NCBI GenBank assembly: GCA_021838445.1
Contig: JAKCDU010000021.1
Location: 1 to 62,066 of the forward strand
DNA from: Actinomycetes bacterium
GTDB taxonomy: Bacteria; Actinomycetota; Acidimicrobiia; Acidimicrobiales; Palsa-688
Reading direction: 5' to 3'
Length of the DNA: 62,066 bases
Positions 45,628-55,029 of this stretch are shown one piece after another. Positions within the stretch are counted from its first letter, which is position 1, and each line of letters starts with the position of its first letter. The notes below the pieces were generated by a model. It was given only the letters and a program-made list of their open reading frames with translations. It did not search any database and had not been told where the DNA came from. The position numbers were made by a program, and so were the translations under genes.

Positions 45628-46584
45628 ATGAGACGACAGACCACGAGGCGACAGATGAGATGGATGGCCCCGTGTGCGGGTGCCGCGGTACTGGTCGCGG
45701 GCTGCGCCAGCTCGTCCAAGACGACCGCTCCCACCACCACGCCCGTCACGGCGGCCGCCGCCCCGACGACGACCACCGCCGGCTCGGTCGCCCGCGGGAG
45801 CGGTCCGGTGAACGTCCTCTACGCCGGATCCCTGGTCAACCTCATGGAGAAGCAGATCGCCCCGCCGTTCGGTCAGGCCACCGGGTTCAGCTTCAACGGC
45901 TTCTCGGGTGGCTCAACGGGGTTGGCCAGCGAGATCAAGGGCAAGGTCCGCCAGGGCGACGTGTTCATCAGCGCCGCCCCGAGCGTCAACGACACCCTCG
46001 AAGGGTCGGCCAATGGCAACTGGGTGTCGTGGTACGCCACCTTCGCGGACTCCCCGCTGGTGCTCGGCTACAACCCCGACAGCAAGTTCGCCAACGACTT
46101 GAAGACCAAGCCGTGGTACCAGGTCCTCGCCGAACCCGGCATCCTGGTCGGCCGGACCGACCCCGCGACCGACCCCAAGGGCAAGCTGACCGTCACCGCG
46201 CTGCAGGCGGCGGCTCAGCAGTACAGCGAGCCGGCCCTCACCGGCGAGGCCGCATCGACGAGCAACGTCTTCCCCGAGGAGACCCTCGTGGGGCGTCTCC
46301 AGGCGGGCCAGCTCGACGCCGGGTTCTTCTACTCGAGCGAGGCCACCGCGGCGTCCCTCCCGGCGGTACCCGTTACCGTGCCCGGCCAGAGCCTGAAGGC
46401 CACCTACACGGTGACCGTCCTGTCCGGGGCACCCAGCGAGGCTGGGGCCGAGGCCTTCGTCGCCTACCTCCTGGGGCCCCGGGGCCGGGCCGTGTTGCAG
46501 AAGGACGGCTTCAATCTGGTCACCCCGCCCAAGGTCACCGGTTCGGGCGTGCCGTCGGCGCTGTCGAGCCTCCTCGCCGGTTAG
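45628..46584 (+). CDS. Molybdate/tungstate-type ABC substrate-binding lipoprotein
   Basis: A 318-residue lipoprotein (lipobox VAGC, Cys26). The mature protein starts VNVLYAGSLVNLMEKQIAPPF and contains GDVFISAAPSVND, the WtpA/ModA pattern of oxyanion-binding proteins. No permease or ATPase gene is adjacent, so it is an orphan here. A Thr/Ala-rich linker (about 30-58) precedes the binding domain. Confidence 0.88.
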   Translation: MRRQTTRRQMRWMAPCAGAAVLVAGCASSSKTTAPTTTPVTAAAAPTTTTAGSVARGSGPVNVLYAGSLVNLMEKQIAPPFGQATGFSFNGFSGGSTGLASEIKGKVRQGDVFISAAPSVNDTLEGSANGNWVSWYATFADSPLVLGYNPDSKFANDLKTKPWYQVLAEPGILVGRTDPATDPKGKLTVTALQAAAQQYSEPALTGEAASTSNVFPEETLVGRLQAGQLDAGFFYSSEATAASLPAVPVTVPGQSLKATYTVTVLSGAPSEAGAEAFVAYLLGPRGRAVLQKDGFNLVTPPKVTGSGVPSALSSLLAG

Positions 46585-46607
46585 CGCCGTCCTCGCCGGT
46601 TGGCGCC

Positions 46608-46661
46608 GCCCCGCTGGTCGACCCCGCCCCCCTGGTCGACCCCGCCCCGTTGGTCGGCGCC
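46608..46661. repeat. 18-bp tandem repeat, three copies
   Basis: Three adjacent 18-bp units of the form GCCCCGCTGGTCGACCCC lie between the binding-protein stop and the SH3 lipoprotein stop. The third copy is degenerate. Confidence 0.8.
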
Positions 46662-46710
46662 CCCCTTGGCCCGCCCACACCATCGGGACGCCGGTGGTGT
46701 CGGTCCCCGG

Positions 46711-47775
46711 TCAGCCGGTGCACTGCTGGGCCGGGAAGGTGACGGAGGCGACGATCTGGCGGAAGGTCTGCAAGGGGCCGGCGAGGCTGGAAAGGTCCCC
46801 GTAGATGCCGAGCGCCGTCTGGGGGTCGATGGCCACCCGTATCTCGGCCAGGTAGGGCAGGTCACTGGGTGGGGCGCTGGTGGGGGTGGTCGCACCGCCG
46901 GCCGCGGCCACGGTGGTCGACACCCCGCCGGCGGCATTGGTGGCCGGGGCGGTCGTGGTGGCAGGAGGGGCGGTCGTGGTGGTCGAAGCGGGACTCGCCG
47001 GGGAGGGAGTGGCCGTGGTGGTCCTCCGGTAGGTGACCAGGTTGGAGGTGATGCCGCAGACGACGACGGTCGATGACCCGACCGGGTCGAACCCGGGGCG
47101 GCCGCGGGGCAGCGCGGCCACGGCGGCGGCCTCGGTCATGGAGACGCGGTCGGGGCTGCTGCCCGAGGTGAACAACGCCCCCGAGGGCGGCGCGTCGGTC
47201 GCCGTCCAGCCCGACGGGTACAGGGCAGTGAACTGGCCCGAGGAATAGGCCTGGAACTGGCCCGGGGCGCTCAGAGCTGGATCGGCGCTGATCCACCCCT
47301 TGACCGACGTCCCCGTCACCTGGTACCACCCGCCGTTGGCGGCCGCGTAGCCCACCACCGTCAGTGCGCTGCCCTGGGCCGCAGTGGCCAGGACCTTGGC
47401 CGCCAGGTCGGGTTGGGCCCGCACGTTGAGCCCCACCGGGCTGAGGATGGTGCGCGGACCGCTCCCCTGAACGCCGGGCAACGTGGTCGAAGTCGACGAG
47501 GTGCTCGACGAAGACGTAGACGACGGAGGGGTGGGGCTGCCCCCCGGGTGGCAGGCGGTGGCCAGCGCGATGACCGCCGACAGGGCCAGCACCCGTCGCC
47601 CCGCCCAACGGTATCTCGCCCGGCGGTATCTCGCCTGGCGGTGTCGCACCTGGCGGTGCCCCGCCTGGTTGCGCCCGGCCCGCCTTGGTTGGGCCCCCCA
47701 TACCCATGCCGCCGAGGCCCCCTGGCCCGGCACGCCGACCGGTCTCGATGCGCCGGTGGGCTCAGGCAGTTCCAC
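46711..47775 (-). CDS. Secreted SH3-domain lipoprotein
   Basis: A 354-residue product if started at GTG 47775. A basic, repeat-encoded N terminus leads to a lipoprotein signal (VLALSAVIALATAC). A Ser/Thr linker, a bacterial SH3 domain (about 118-180: GLNVRAQPDLAAKVLATAAQG, with WYQV and GWI), a second domain and a Thr/Ala-rich stretch follow, then a final structured part. A wall-binding role is likely. The start is uncertain; the frame continues to 48057, into the SulP gene. Confidence 0.75.
   Translation of the reverse strand: MELPEPTGASRPVGVPGQGASAAWVWGAQPRRAGRNQAGHRQVRHRQARYRRARYRWAGRRVLALSAVIALATACHPGGSPTPPSSTSSSSTSSTSTTLPGVQGSGPRTILSPVGLNVRAQPDLAAKVLATAAQGSALTVVGYAAANGGWYQVTGTSVKGWISADPALSAPGQFQAYSSGQFTALYPSGWTATDAPPSGALFTSGSSPDRVSMTEAAAVAALPRGRPGFDPVGSSTVVVCGITSNLVTYRRTTTATPSPASPASTTTTAPPATTTAPATNAAGGVSTTVAAAGGATTPTSAPPSDLPYLAEIRVAIDPQTALGIYGDLSSLAGPLQTFRQIVASVTFPAQQCTG
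47609..47668 (-). repeat. 15-bp tandem repeat, four copies
   Basis: Four 15-bp units (CGGTATCTCGCCCGG and variants on the plus strand) encode the HRQAR/YRRAR/YRW basic run before the signal helix of the SH3 lipoprotein. Confidence 0.85.
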
Positions 47776-47845
47776 CCTGCCATGATGACCGAATCCGGTG
47801 GCCGACCTGGCGGACCGTCGGGGCTGGCGACTCCCCCGGCCAGGC

Positions 47846-49534
47846 TCAGGTGACCAGGGCGTCCACCGCCTCGCCGACCGACGCGAAGAACCGGTCGTCA
47901 CCGATGCGCTCGGCCAGCCCGGCCCGGGCCAGGCTGTCGCGAGTGCGCTGTCCGGCCCGGGCCACAGCGAAGGTCGTGTGGCGCGCTTCCATGTCGGCGA
48001 GGACCTGGCGCAGGGCCCGGGAACCGGTGTAATCGACGTCGGCCATCCCCACCGCATCGAGGACCACCAGTCGGGGGACGGGCCGGGTCCGCTCCAACGC
48101 GTCGCGGACCTGGGCCCTGAAGTGGCCGGCGTTGGCGTACCACAGGGGAGTGGCGAACAGCACGACCAGCACCCCGGGGATCTGTACCGGTCGCTCGGGG
48201 CTGGACAAGGGTGCCCAGCTGGTCGTGCCGGAGATCAGCCCGAGGACGTGCAACTGGGGCCGGGCGCTCAGCCGGGTCCGGTCGAGGATGGCCAGGGCCA
48301 CCGCTGCGCCGATGCCCTCCTGCACCCCGACGAAAGCCACCGTGAGCATCGTGACTGCGGCCAGCACGAACTCGAAACGGTCGAAACGGGCGATGGAGAT
48401 CAGCTCCCGCACATGGAACAGCCGCCCGGCCACGAAGAGCAGGACAGCCGCCAGCGTGGCCTGGGGGACGTCGCGCAGCAACCCGGCGGCCGGTATGAGA
48501 GCCACCACCGCGGCGGCCGCCACCAGCCCCGACAGCTGGCTGCGGCCCCCGGCCCGGGCTACGGCCGCGGTGCGCGGCGGGCTGGCGTCGACCGGGAAAG
48601 CCCCGACCAGGCCGGCGGCGACGCTGCCCACGCCGACGCCGACGAAGTCCCGGCTGACGTCCACTTCGTAGCCGCCCTCGTCGGCGAACGCGGTGGTCGT
48701 GGCCGCCGACTGGCTCACGACCACGAGGGCCACCAGCCCGGCCAGGGGCAAGATTTGGCGCAGCGCCGACCACGACCAAGCGCGCAGGCCGAACGTCGGC
48801 ACGCCGTGGGCGAAGCTGCCCACCGTGGCCACCCCCCGCGCCGACAGGCCCGCCCCGGCGACCACCGCTGCGGACACCACCAGACCGATCAGCGCGGCCG
48901 GCAGACGCCGGTCGATCTGCTCCCCGGCCACGACCACGACCAGCACCGCCCCGCCGATGGCCAGCGACCACCCCCGGGTGGCCCCCAGCTGGCTGGCGAT
49001 CAGGTGCAACCGGTGCACCATGCTGCCCCCGCCCAACCCCGTGCCGAGCAGGTCGGGCAGCTGGTGCACCACGATTATGACGGCCACGCCGGCGAGGAAG
49101 CCGGCGATGATAGGGGCCGAGAGGAACTCGGCGATCCACCCGAGGCGCAGTATTCCCACCAGGGCCACCGTCACCCCGACGGCTACCGCCATGATGGCCA
49201 CGAGGGAGATGAAGCGGGGCGAGCCGCTGGCCGCCAGGTGACCGACGCCGACGGCGAAGAGAGGGGCGATGGTCGAATCGGCGCCGACCGACATCTGGGG
49301 GTTGGAGCCGAGCAGGGCGAACATCACGGTCCCGGCCACGAAGGCGTAGTAGCCGGTCACCAGGGGCATGCCGGCCAGGCGAGACGTGGCCAGCTGCTCG
49401 GGGATGGCGATGGCGAGGAGGGTCAAGCCGGCCAGGAAGTCCGAAGCCAGGGCGGCCCGCGGGTAGTGGCGCAGGCTGAGGAGCAGGGCCAGGTCAAACC
49501 TCCGCTTCGTCGGCCCCGGCGGTGGCTGCTCCAT
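47846..49534 (-). CDS. SulP family anion transporter with STAS domain
   Basis: A 562-residue SLC26/SulP protein. The transporter domain (about 20-400) starts ALASDFLAGLTLLAIAIPEQLATSRLAGMP, and the C-terminal STAS domain is at about 440-555. It probably carries sulfate, bicarbonate or a dicarboxylate. Downstream of the TauE/SafE gene on the same strand, 30 bp apart. Confidence 0.94.
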   Translation of the reverse strand: MEQPPPGPTKRRFDLALLLSLRHYPRAALASDFLAGLTLLAIAIPEQLATSRLAGMPLVTGYYAFVAGTVMFALLGSNPQMSVGADSTIAPLFAVGVGHLAASGSPRFISLVAIMAVAVGVTVALVGILRLGWIAEFLSAPIIAGFLAGVAVIIVVHQLPDLLGTGLGGGSMVHRLHLIASQLGATRGWSLAIGGAVLVVVVAGEQIDRRLPAALIGLVVSAAVVAGAGLSARGVATVGSFAHGVPTFGLRAWSWSALRQILPLAGLVALVVVSQSAATTTAFADEGGYEVDVSRDFVGVGVGSVAAGLVGAFPVDASPPRTAAVARAGGRSQLSGLVAAAAVVALIPAAGLLRDVPQATLAAVLLFVAGRLFHVRELISIARFDRFEFVLAAVTMLTVAFVGVQEGIGAAVALAILDRTRLSARPQLHVLGLISGTTSWAPLSSPERPVQIPGVLVVLFATPLWYANAGHFRAQVRDALERTRPVPRLVVLDAVGMADVDYTGSRALRQVLADMEARHTTFAVARAGQRTRDSLARAGLAERIGDDRFFASVGEAVDALVT

Positions 49535-49564
49535 GCGCCCGTCGACGGTAGCGGACGGCCGGGC

Positions 49565-50476
49565 TCAGCGCGAGGGGACTTTGGCCTGCAGTGTCGTCAT
49601 CTGAACTGACGAATTGAGCCGGCGGGCCCGGCGGGTCAGGCCGAGGTCGGCGACGGCGGCCACCGCGACGACCGCCGCCACCGAAACGACCTCAGTCGGG
49701 GTGAACCCGGCGTATTTCAGGCCCGAGGCCACCACCACGCAGAAGATGGCCGGCCGCAGCCATCTGTCGTCGACGCGCGACGACAGAAGGGAGCCGACCA
49801 GCACCGCCGGCACCGAGCCGACGATGATGGCGGCGGTAACGGGGAACTCGATGTGGCCGAACGCCAGGGCGCCGAGCGCCGCCGCGGCGGCCAGGGGAAC
49901 CGCCTGGACCAGGTCGGTCCCAACGAGGCTGCGGGCCGACAGGTTCGGGTAGGCGAACATGAGCAACACGATCAGGAGCGAGCCCGAGCCCACCGAGGTC
50001 AGGCCCACCACCAGGCCGCCCAGCGCGCCTATGGCCACCGTCGTGGCCGGGCGGACGGCCGTGGCGGCGACGGTGCCGGCCCGGGCGTTGGCCGAGCGCC
50101 GGTCCAGCACGTAGCGCACGAGCATGGCCGCCGCCCCGAGCAGCAGCGCCGCCCCGAGGGCCCGCTGCACCACGGCGCTCGCCGACGACCCGCCGTCCAA
50201 TAGGTGCAGCAGCCACGAGCCGAAGAAGGCGGCCGGTACCGAGCCGACCGCCATCCAGCGCACCAGCGCCAGGTTGACGTTACCCCGACGGAGGTGGACG
50301 ACGGCCCCGAAGGGGCGCATGGCGACGGCCGCCACCAGATCCGAGCTGATGGCCGTCGAGGCTTTGACCGAGAACAGCAGGACCAGCATGGGCGTCATCA
50401 GGGCTCCGCCCCCGGCCCCGGTCAACCCGACTAGCAGGCCCACCACCGCGCTCCCGACCACCACGTATCCGTTCAC
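49565..50476 (-). CDS. TauE/SafE family sulfite/anion exporter
   Basis: A 303-residue membrane protein with about eight helices in two halves, each carrying a GLxxGLTGxGGG- or GLTSVGSGS-type motif, the TauE/SafE signature. GTG start at 50476 (a GTG at 50488 is also possible). It lies beside the SulP gene, which suggests a shared sulfur-anion role. An ATTCTATAGAAT palindrome at 50515-50526 upstream may be an operator. Confidence 0.9.
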   Translation of the reverse strand: MNGYVVVGSAVVGLLVGLTGAGGGALMTPMLVLLFSVKASTAISSDLVAAVAMRPFGAVVHLRRGNVNLALVRWMAVGSVPAAFFGSWLLHLLDGGSSASAVVQRALGAALLLGAAAMLVRYVLDRRSANARAGTVAATAVRPATTVAIGALGGLVVGLTSVGSGSLLIVLLMFAYPNLSARSLVGTDLVQAVPLAAAAALGALAFGHIEFPVTAAIIVGSVPAVLVGSLLSSRVDDRWLRPAIFCVVVASGLKYAGFTPTEVVSVAAVVAVAAVADLGLTRRARRLNSSVQMTTLQAKVPSR

Positions 50477-50514
50477 GGCCCATCCCACAGCTTCTGAATC
50501 GAGTGTTACTAGTG

Positions 50515-50526
50515 ATTCTATAGAAT
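50515..50526. promoter_or_regulatory. AT-rich palindrome upstream of the TauE/SafE gene
   Basis: ATTCTATAGAAT is a perfect 12-bp palindrome in a short AT-rich patch 38 bp before the start. It probably marks the promoter or operator. Confidence 0.4.
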
Positions 50527-50583
50527 AAATAGCACTGAGCGCGTGGGGAGACTTCGGCGCCGCTGGTCCGGGTCCGGCGGCGG

Positions 50584-50853
50584 TCAGGTCCGAGCGGGGC
50601 GACCGCTCCAGTAGCGGCGCAGGGCGATCACGCACCAGATGGCTTCCACCGAGCCGAACGGCCAGGCCCCCGACGCGAAGCCGTAGCTCGATGACAGGGC
50701 GCATCCCAGAGCGAAGGCGGCCACGTAGCGGCGGCTGCGGCTCTCGAGGGAGTACATGGCCATCATGAACACGAGGACCACCACGCCGTAGGCGGTGAGG
50801 GTGCTCACGGCCTGGGCCACAGTCGGGGCGCCCCGGCCGACGACTCGAGCCAC
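50584..50853 (-). CDS. Small membrane protein
   Basis: An 89-residue product from GTG 50853 with two or three hydrophobic segments (AYGVVVLVFMMAMYSLE, YVAAFALGCALSSSYGF). It ends EAIWCVIALRRYWSGRP, a pattern seen in small actinobacterial membrane proteins. No family name. An in-frame GTG at 50892 would add 13 residues. Confidence 0.65.
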   Translation of the reverse strand: MARVVGRGAPTVAQAVSTLTAYGVVVLVFMMAMYSLESRSRRYVAAFALGCALSSSYGFASGAWPFGSVEAIWCVIALRRYWSGRPART

Positions 50854-50945
50854 GACGGGGCCATCCCCGCAACCTACCCCTCCTCTTTGCACCCTGCGCC
50901 CCCGCCGGGGGTGCGGGCCGGGTCAGGGCCGTAGCCTGGCGGTGC

Positions 50946-51332
50946 ATGCACATCGAGCCCACCAGGAGCCAGATCGAGTCGCTCGTGGCGGCCGACGACG
51001 ACGTCCCGGTCGTCATGATCAACCTCCTACGCTTCGCACCCGACGGCGGTGCCGCCGCCTACGCCCGCTACGGGGAGGGCGCCCTGCCCTGCCTGGCCCG
51101 GGCCGGGGCCCGGGTGCTCTGGCAGGGCCGTCCGGAGGCGGTCGTGACCGGCCCCGAGGCCGACCTGTGGGACGCCGTGCTGCTCGTCGAGTACCCCTCC
51201 CGGCGGGCCTTCATCGACATGGTCGCGTCCCCCGAGCACCAGGCCATCGCCGGGCGGCGGACCGCCGCCCTGGTCGACTCCCGCCTCATTGCCTGTCGGC
51301 CCGGCTCAACTCCGCCAGATTCGCCGTGCTGA
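50946..51332 (+). CDS. DUF1330 protein
   Basis: A 128-residue ferredoxin-like fold protein. VVMINLLRFAPDGGAAAYARYGE, VLLVEYPSRRAFIDMVASPEHQ and the final IAC match DUF1330. Function unknown. The last 27 bp overlap the convergent membrane protein gene. Confidence 0.85.
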   Translation: MHIEPTRSQIESLVAADDDVPVVMINLLRFAPDGGAAAYARYGEGALPCLARAGARVLWQGRPEAVVTGPEADLWDAVLLVEYPSRRAFIDMVASPEHQAIAGRRTAALVDSRLIACRPGSTPPDSPC

Positions 51333-52235
51333 GTGGAGGCGCTCCAGACCGGCCGCGGCCAGGGCCACCGCGACCAATCCCACCAGGGCGGTGAGGGCCA
51401 GGTTCCAGGCGAAACCGGATGCCGCCGCCGGGGCGGTCGCCCCGTGCAGCACCCAGGGGGCGTCGCGGGCCACCGAGACCCACCACCCGAGCATCGCCGC
51501 CACCAGGGAGACGGTGGCCGTGGCGGCCACCACGCCAGCCGCCCACACGGTGCGCAACTCCGGGCGGCCCAGGTCGAGTTGGCGCTCGACGCGCAGGGCC
51601 ACGGCCGTCCACGAGCCGATCACGGCGACGAACAGCAGCGCCCACCCGAGGAACGCCGCCAGGTAGAGGCCCGACCCGCCGTTGCGCTGGGCCGGCCCCA
51701 GGCCGTGGGCCCACGACGCCAGGGCCGCCGTGGCGGAGGCCCAGGCGGCGCTGGCCGCCAGCGCCAGGCTCCCGGCCCGGCCCACCCGGGGCGCCTGCCC
51801 GCGCCGCCAGGCCCGGTAGAGGGCCACCAGACCGGCCACCGCCCCGATCACCACGGCCAGACCACCCAGCGCCGCCGAGCCGTAGACGACGCTGAACGCA
51901 GTGTCGGCGGGAGCCCGCTGGTCCGCCGGCATCGCCGACGACCAGTGCTCGGTGACCTTGGCGAACATGGACCCGCTCACCACCAGCACGGCCCAGCCGC
52001 AGAGGACGAGCGAGGCCCCGGCCCGGGCCCGTTGGCTGTCGGGTCGGTCGCCGCTGATGAGCCCCCGGTGGCGCAGGCGTTCCTCGAGTCCGAAGCGCAT
52101 GAGCTGGCGCCGGAGCCGTCCCGGCACGGGCCGGCCCCCGCACGAATCGTCGATCATGGCCAGCATCTCGACGCCGTAGCGCTCGACCCACCCGGCCGGG
52201 TACCACCGCAGGAGGCGCCGCTGTTCGGGGTTCAT
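51306..52235 (-). CDS. PadR-associated membrane protein
   Basis: A 309-residue protein. The first 60 residues (RRLLRWYPAGWVERYGVEMLAMID) resemble the cytoplasmic HAAS-like segment common beside PadR regulators, and about six membrane helices follow. The ATG overlaps the PadR stop (ATGA). Probably controlled by that PadR; function unknown. Confidence 0.85.
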   Translation of the reverse strand: MNPEQRRLLRWYPAGWVERYGVEMLAMIDDSCGGRPVPGRLRRQLMRFGLEERLRHRGLISGDRPDSQRARAGASLVLCGWAVLVVSGSMFAKVTEHWSSAMPADQRAPADTAFSVVYGSAALGGLAVVIGAVAGLVALYRAWRRGQAPRVGRAGSLALAASAAWASATAALASWAHGLGPAQRNGGSGLYLAAFLGWALLFVAVIGSWTAVALRVERQLDLGRPELRTVWAAGVVAATATVSLVAAMLGWWVSVARDAPWVLHGATAPAAASGFAWNLALTALVGLVAVALAAAGLERLHSARRIWRS

Positions 52236-52564
52236 GCCAGGCCCAGCCCGGGAAGGGTCCGCCCCAGCCGCTGCGACGCGGCGGTGACGACGCGGTCCAT
52301 GTCCTCGACCGCGGTCGCCAGCTCGGCCCGCCCGGCCGGGGTGATGCGGTACGGGCGGCGCCGGTCCTCGGCGGGGAGGGGCTCGATCAGGCCCCGCTCC
52401 TCGAGACGGGTGATGGCTCCGTAAAGCGAACCCGGCCCGAGTCGGACCCCGGCGAATTCCTCTATGTCGGCGGCGAGGGCGTGGCCGTGGCGGGGGGCCG
52501 AGGCCAGGCTGGTCAGTATCAGCACGGCCGGGTCGTTCTGGCGGGGTGTCCGGGAAGATCGCAC
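52232..52564 (-). CDS. PadR family transcriptional regulator
   Basis: A 110-residue winged-helix regulator (AVLILTSLASAPRHGHALAADIEEF, LGPGSLYGAITRLEERGLI, YRITPAGRAEL). A palindromic site lies just upstream. It forms an operon with the membrane protein gene. Confidence 0.93.
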   Translation of the reverse strand: MRSSRTPRQNDPAVLILTSLASAPRHGHALAADIEEFAGVRLGPGSLYGAITRLEERGLIEPLPAEDRRRPYRITPAGRAELATAVEDMDRVVTAASQRLGRTLPGLGLA

Positions 52565-52576
52565 AGCCCAATAGTA

Positions 52577-52591
52577 CTACGTATCACGTAG
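52577..52591. promoter_or_regulatory. Candidate PadR operator
   Basis: CTACGTATCACGTAG is a perfect 6+3+6 inverted repeat, 12 bp before the padR start, and TAGTACTA (52572-52579) adjoins it. The position over the promoter fits autorepression. Confidence 0.6.
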
Positions 52592-52617
52592 CTACGCTAG
52601 AGGTAGTAGCGGGGACC

Positions 52618-54936
52618 TCAGCCGGTAGGGGAGAGCACCGCGGCCGCCGGGCGGCCGAGGGCGAGCAGGTCCGACGGTGACAGGGTGGCCGGCTGCGGCT
52701 TGCCGATGTGGAAGCCCTGGGCCAGGTCGCAGCCCAGGTCACGCAAGACGTCGAGCTGCTCCTGGGTCTCCACGCCCTCGGCTATCACCTTCTTCCCCAG
52801 CCCCTGGGCCAGGGCGATGATCGCCCTCACGATGGTGCCGTCATCGTCGCGGTCGGTGACCCCTGAGACGAACCGGCGGTCGATCTTGAGCGAGTCGAAG
52901 GGGTAGCGGCGCAGGTTGGACAGCGATGAGTAGCCCGTGCCGAAGTCGTCCATGGCCAGCTTCAGGCCGAGGGCCTTGAGCTCGGCGATGCGCCTGTCCA
53001 CCGAATCGGGCTCGCTGATGAGGACCCGCTCGGTGATCTCGAGGGTGATCTCGGGGCTTACGACGCCGGGCGGGAGAGTGGCGATGGGGGCCACCGCCTG
53101 GCGCACCCGCTCGACGAAATCTTCGTCGGCCAGCTGGCGGGCCGACACGTTGACGGCCAGGTCGATGGCCTCGCCCCGCCGGGCCCAGGTGAGAGCCTGT
53201 TCGCAGCCCGTGCGCAGGGCCCAGTCGCCGATGGCCACGATGAGGCCGGTCTCCTCGGCGGCGTCGATGAAGTCGCCGGGGGTGATCAACCCGAGCAGGG
53301 GGTGCTGCCAGCGCAACAGCGCCTCGGCGCCGACCACCCGATCGGTCCGCAGGTCGAGCACCGGCTGGTAGAAGAGCCTGAGCTCGGCCCGCTCGACGGC
53401 GCCCCGCAGGAGATGCTCGATGCGGACCCGGTTGAGGGCGTCGGCCCGGGCTGCTTCGTCGAAGACGGCGAGCCGGCCGCGGCCCTGCTCCTTGGCCCGG
53501 TACATGGCGGTGTCGGCGTCGCGGATCAGGTCGGCGGGGTTCAGGTCGGCGGGGTTCAGATCGGTTGACTCGGGGCCGGCCACGCCGATCGACGCCGACA
53601 GGAAGTAGCTCTGGCCGGACAGCTGGAACGGTCGCTCGAAGGTGGACAGCAGCCGGGCGGCCAGGTCGGCTGCGTCGGTGCCGGCGGCGCAGAGCACCAC
53701 GAACTCGTCCCCGCCGAAGCGGGCCACCATGTCATCGACCCCGATGGCCTCCACCAGGCGGCGGGCGGCGTCTATCAGCAGTCGGTCCCCGAGCTCGTGC
53801 CCCAGGCTGTCATTGATGAGCTTGAAGCGGTCGATGTCGAGGAACAGCACCGCCGGGCGGCAGCCGTCGGATCCCCCGCTCAGGCATTGGCCCAGCCGTT
53901 CGAGGAACAGTGTCCGGTTGGGCAGCCCGGTGAGCGCGTCATGGGTCGCCTGGTGGGCCAGCTGGGCCTCCACCCGGCGGCGGTCGGTGACGTCGCGGAC
54001 GTTGAGCACCACCCCGCCTACGGCCTGGTTGTCCCTCAGGTTGGAGCCGACCACCTCGAGGTGGCGCCACTGGCCGTCGATGTGGCGGGCCCGCAACTCG
54101 ATGGGAGCAGTCGGGCCCGGTTCGACGATGGCCCAGCCGAGGCAGGACCGCACCAGTTCGACGTCCTCGGGGTGGACCAGGGCGGCGAGGTCCACCGCCT
54201 TCAGCTCGTCGGCTGACCGTCCGAGCAGGCGCTCGCAGGCGCCGCTCACGTAGATGGCCACCGCCGCCTCGTCGAGCACCATGATCAGATCCGAGGAGTT
54301 CTGCACGAGGGCCCGGAACTGCTCACCGCTGGTCTCGAGCGCCCGCCACGCCTCGTCGCGCTCGGCGGCCACGGTCGAAGCCATGTGCGATACCAGAAAG
54401 AAGGTGAGCAGGCCGAGGGCCGCCGCTCCCTGATCGGCCGGCCGGCTGATCAGTGACGGCACCCAGCCGAGGGCGATCCCCGCCTGGCCGCAGACCACCC
54501 CCAGGGTGACCCAGAGGCGCACCACCCGCCAGCTGGCCCGACTGGTCTGGCCGACCAGCTGCTGGGCCGCCACCAGGTAGGTCAGGCCCAGTTCGGGCCC
54601 CCATCCGGTGGCGTAGACCACGATGGTGGTGGCGACGGCGTCGGATGCGGCCCGGAGATGAAGGGTCCACCGCGTAGGGCGCTGTCGGTAGAGCAGGTTG
54701 GTCACTGCGGACACCGTGAAACCCGGCGCGATGAGCAGTGCGAAATACACCCACAGGGGTCGATCCACGATGAGATCGAGGTCTCGGAGGATCCACAGGG
54801 GCAACAGGCACAGCGGGCCGATGGTGTAGGCCAGCAGCATCGGGGAGTGCGCGATACTCCTCAACCGGGGGACCCGACCTCCCGTTCTCGCTGTCTTCGC
54901 CTGTGGGGAGGCCCCCAAGCCGCACCTCCGATGCAT
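52618..54936 (-). CDS. Membrane PAS-GGDEF-EAL protein (c-di-GMP turnover)
   Basis: A 772-residue protein with an N-terminal membrane region of about six helices (30-195), a PAS domain (about 205-325), a GGDEF domain (GGDEF intact, about 335-490) and an EAL domain (EALLR, DDFGTGYSS; about 510-755). Both catalytic signatures are complete, so it could make and break c-di-GMP. A short in-frame duplication (DLNPADLNPADLI) lies within the GGDEF domain. The start may be later than 54936. Confidence 0.93.
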   Translation of the reverse strand: MHRRCGLGASPQAKTARTGGRVPRLRSIAHSPMLLAYTIGPLCLLPLWILRDLDLIVDRPLWVYFALLIAPGFTVSAVTNLLYRQRPTRWTLHLRAASDAVATTIVVYATGWGPELGLTYLVAAQQLVGQTSRASWRVVRLWVTLGVVCGQAGIALGWVPSLISRPADQGAAALGLLTFFLVSHMASTVAAERDEAWRALETSGEQFRALVQNSSDLIMVLDEAAVAIYVSGACERLLGRSADELKAVDLAALVHPEDVELVRSCLGWAIVEPGPTAPIELRARHIDGQWRHLEVVGSNLRDNQAVGGVVLNVRDVTDRRRVEAQLAHQATHDALTGLPNRTLFLERLGQCLSGGSDGCRPAVLFLDIDRFKLINDSLGHELGDRLLIDAARRLVEAIGVDDMVARFGGDEFVVLCAAGTDAADLAARLLSTFERPFQLSGQSYFLSASIGVAGPESTDLNPADLNPADLIRDADTAMYRAKEQGRGRLAVFDEAARADALNRVRIEHLLRGAVERAELRLFYQPVLDLRTDRVVGAEALLRWQHPLLGLITPGDFIDAAEETGLIVAIGDWALRTGCEQALTWARRGEAIDLAVNVSARQLADEDFVERVRQAVAPIATLPPGVVSPEITLEITERVLISEPDSVDRRIAELKALGLKLAMDDFGTGYSSLSNLRRYPFDSLKIDRRFVSGVTDRDDDGTIVRAIIALAQGLGKKVIAEGVETQEQLDVLRDLGCDLAQGFHIGKPQPATLSPSDLLALGRPAAAVLSPTG

Positions 54937-55029
54937 TCGACGCGCGCTGCTGAGTTCTCAGTCTGTTAGTGCTAATCGGCAGGGAGGGAGCCCGGGTGGA
55001 GAACAAACCCCACCCCGGCGTCGCCCCGG

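Noticed and set aside
47798-49609. 603-codon frame opposite the SulP gene
   Set aside because: It is antisense to the SulP transporter and shows no domain pattern.
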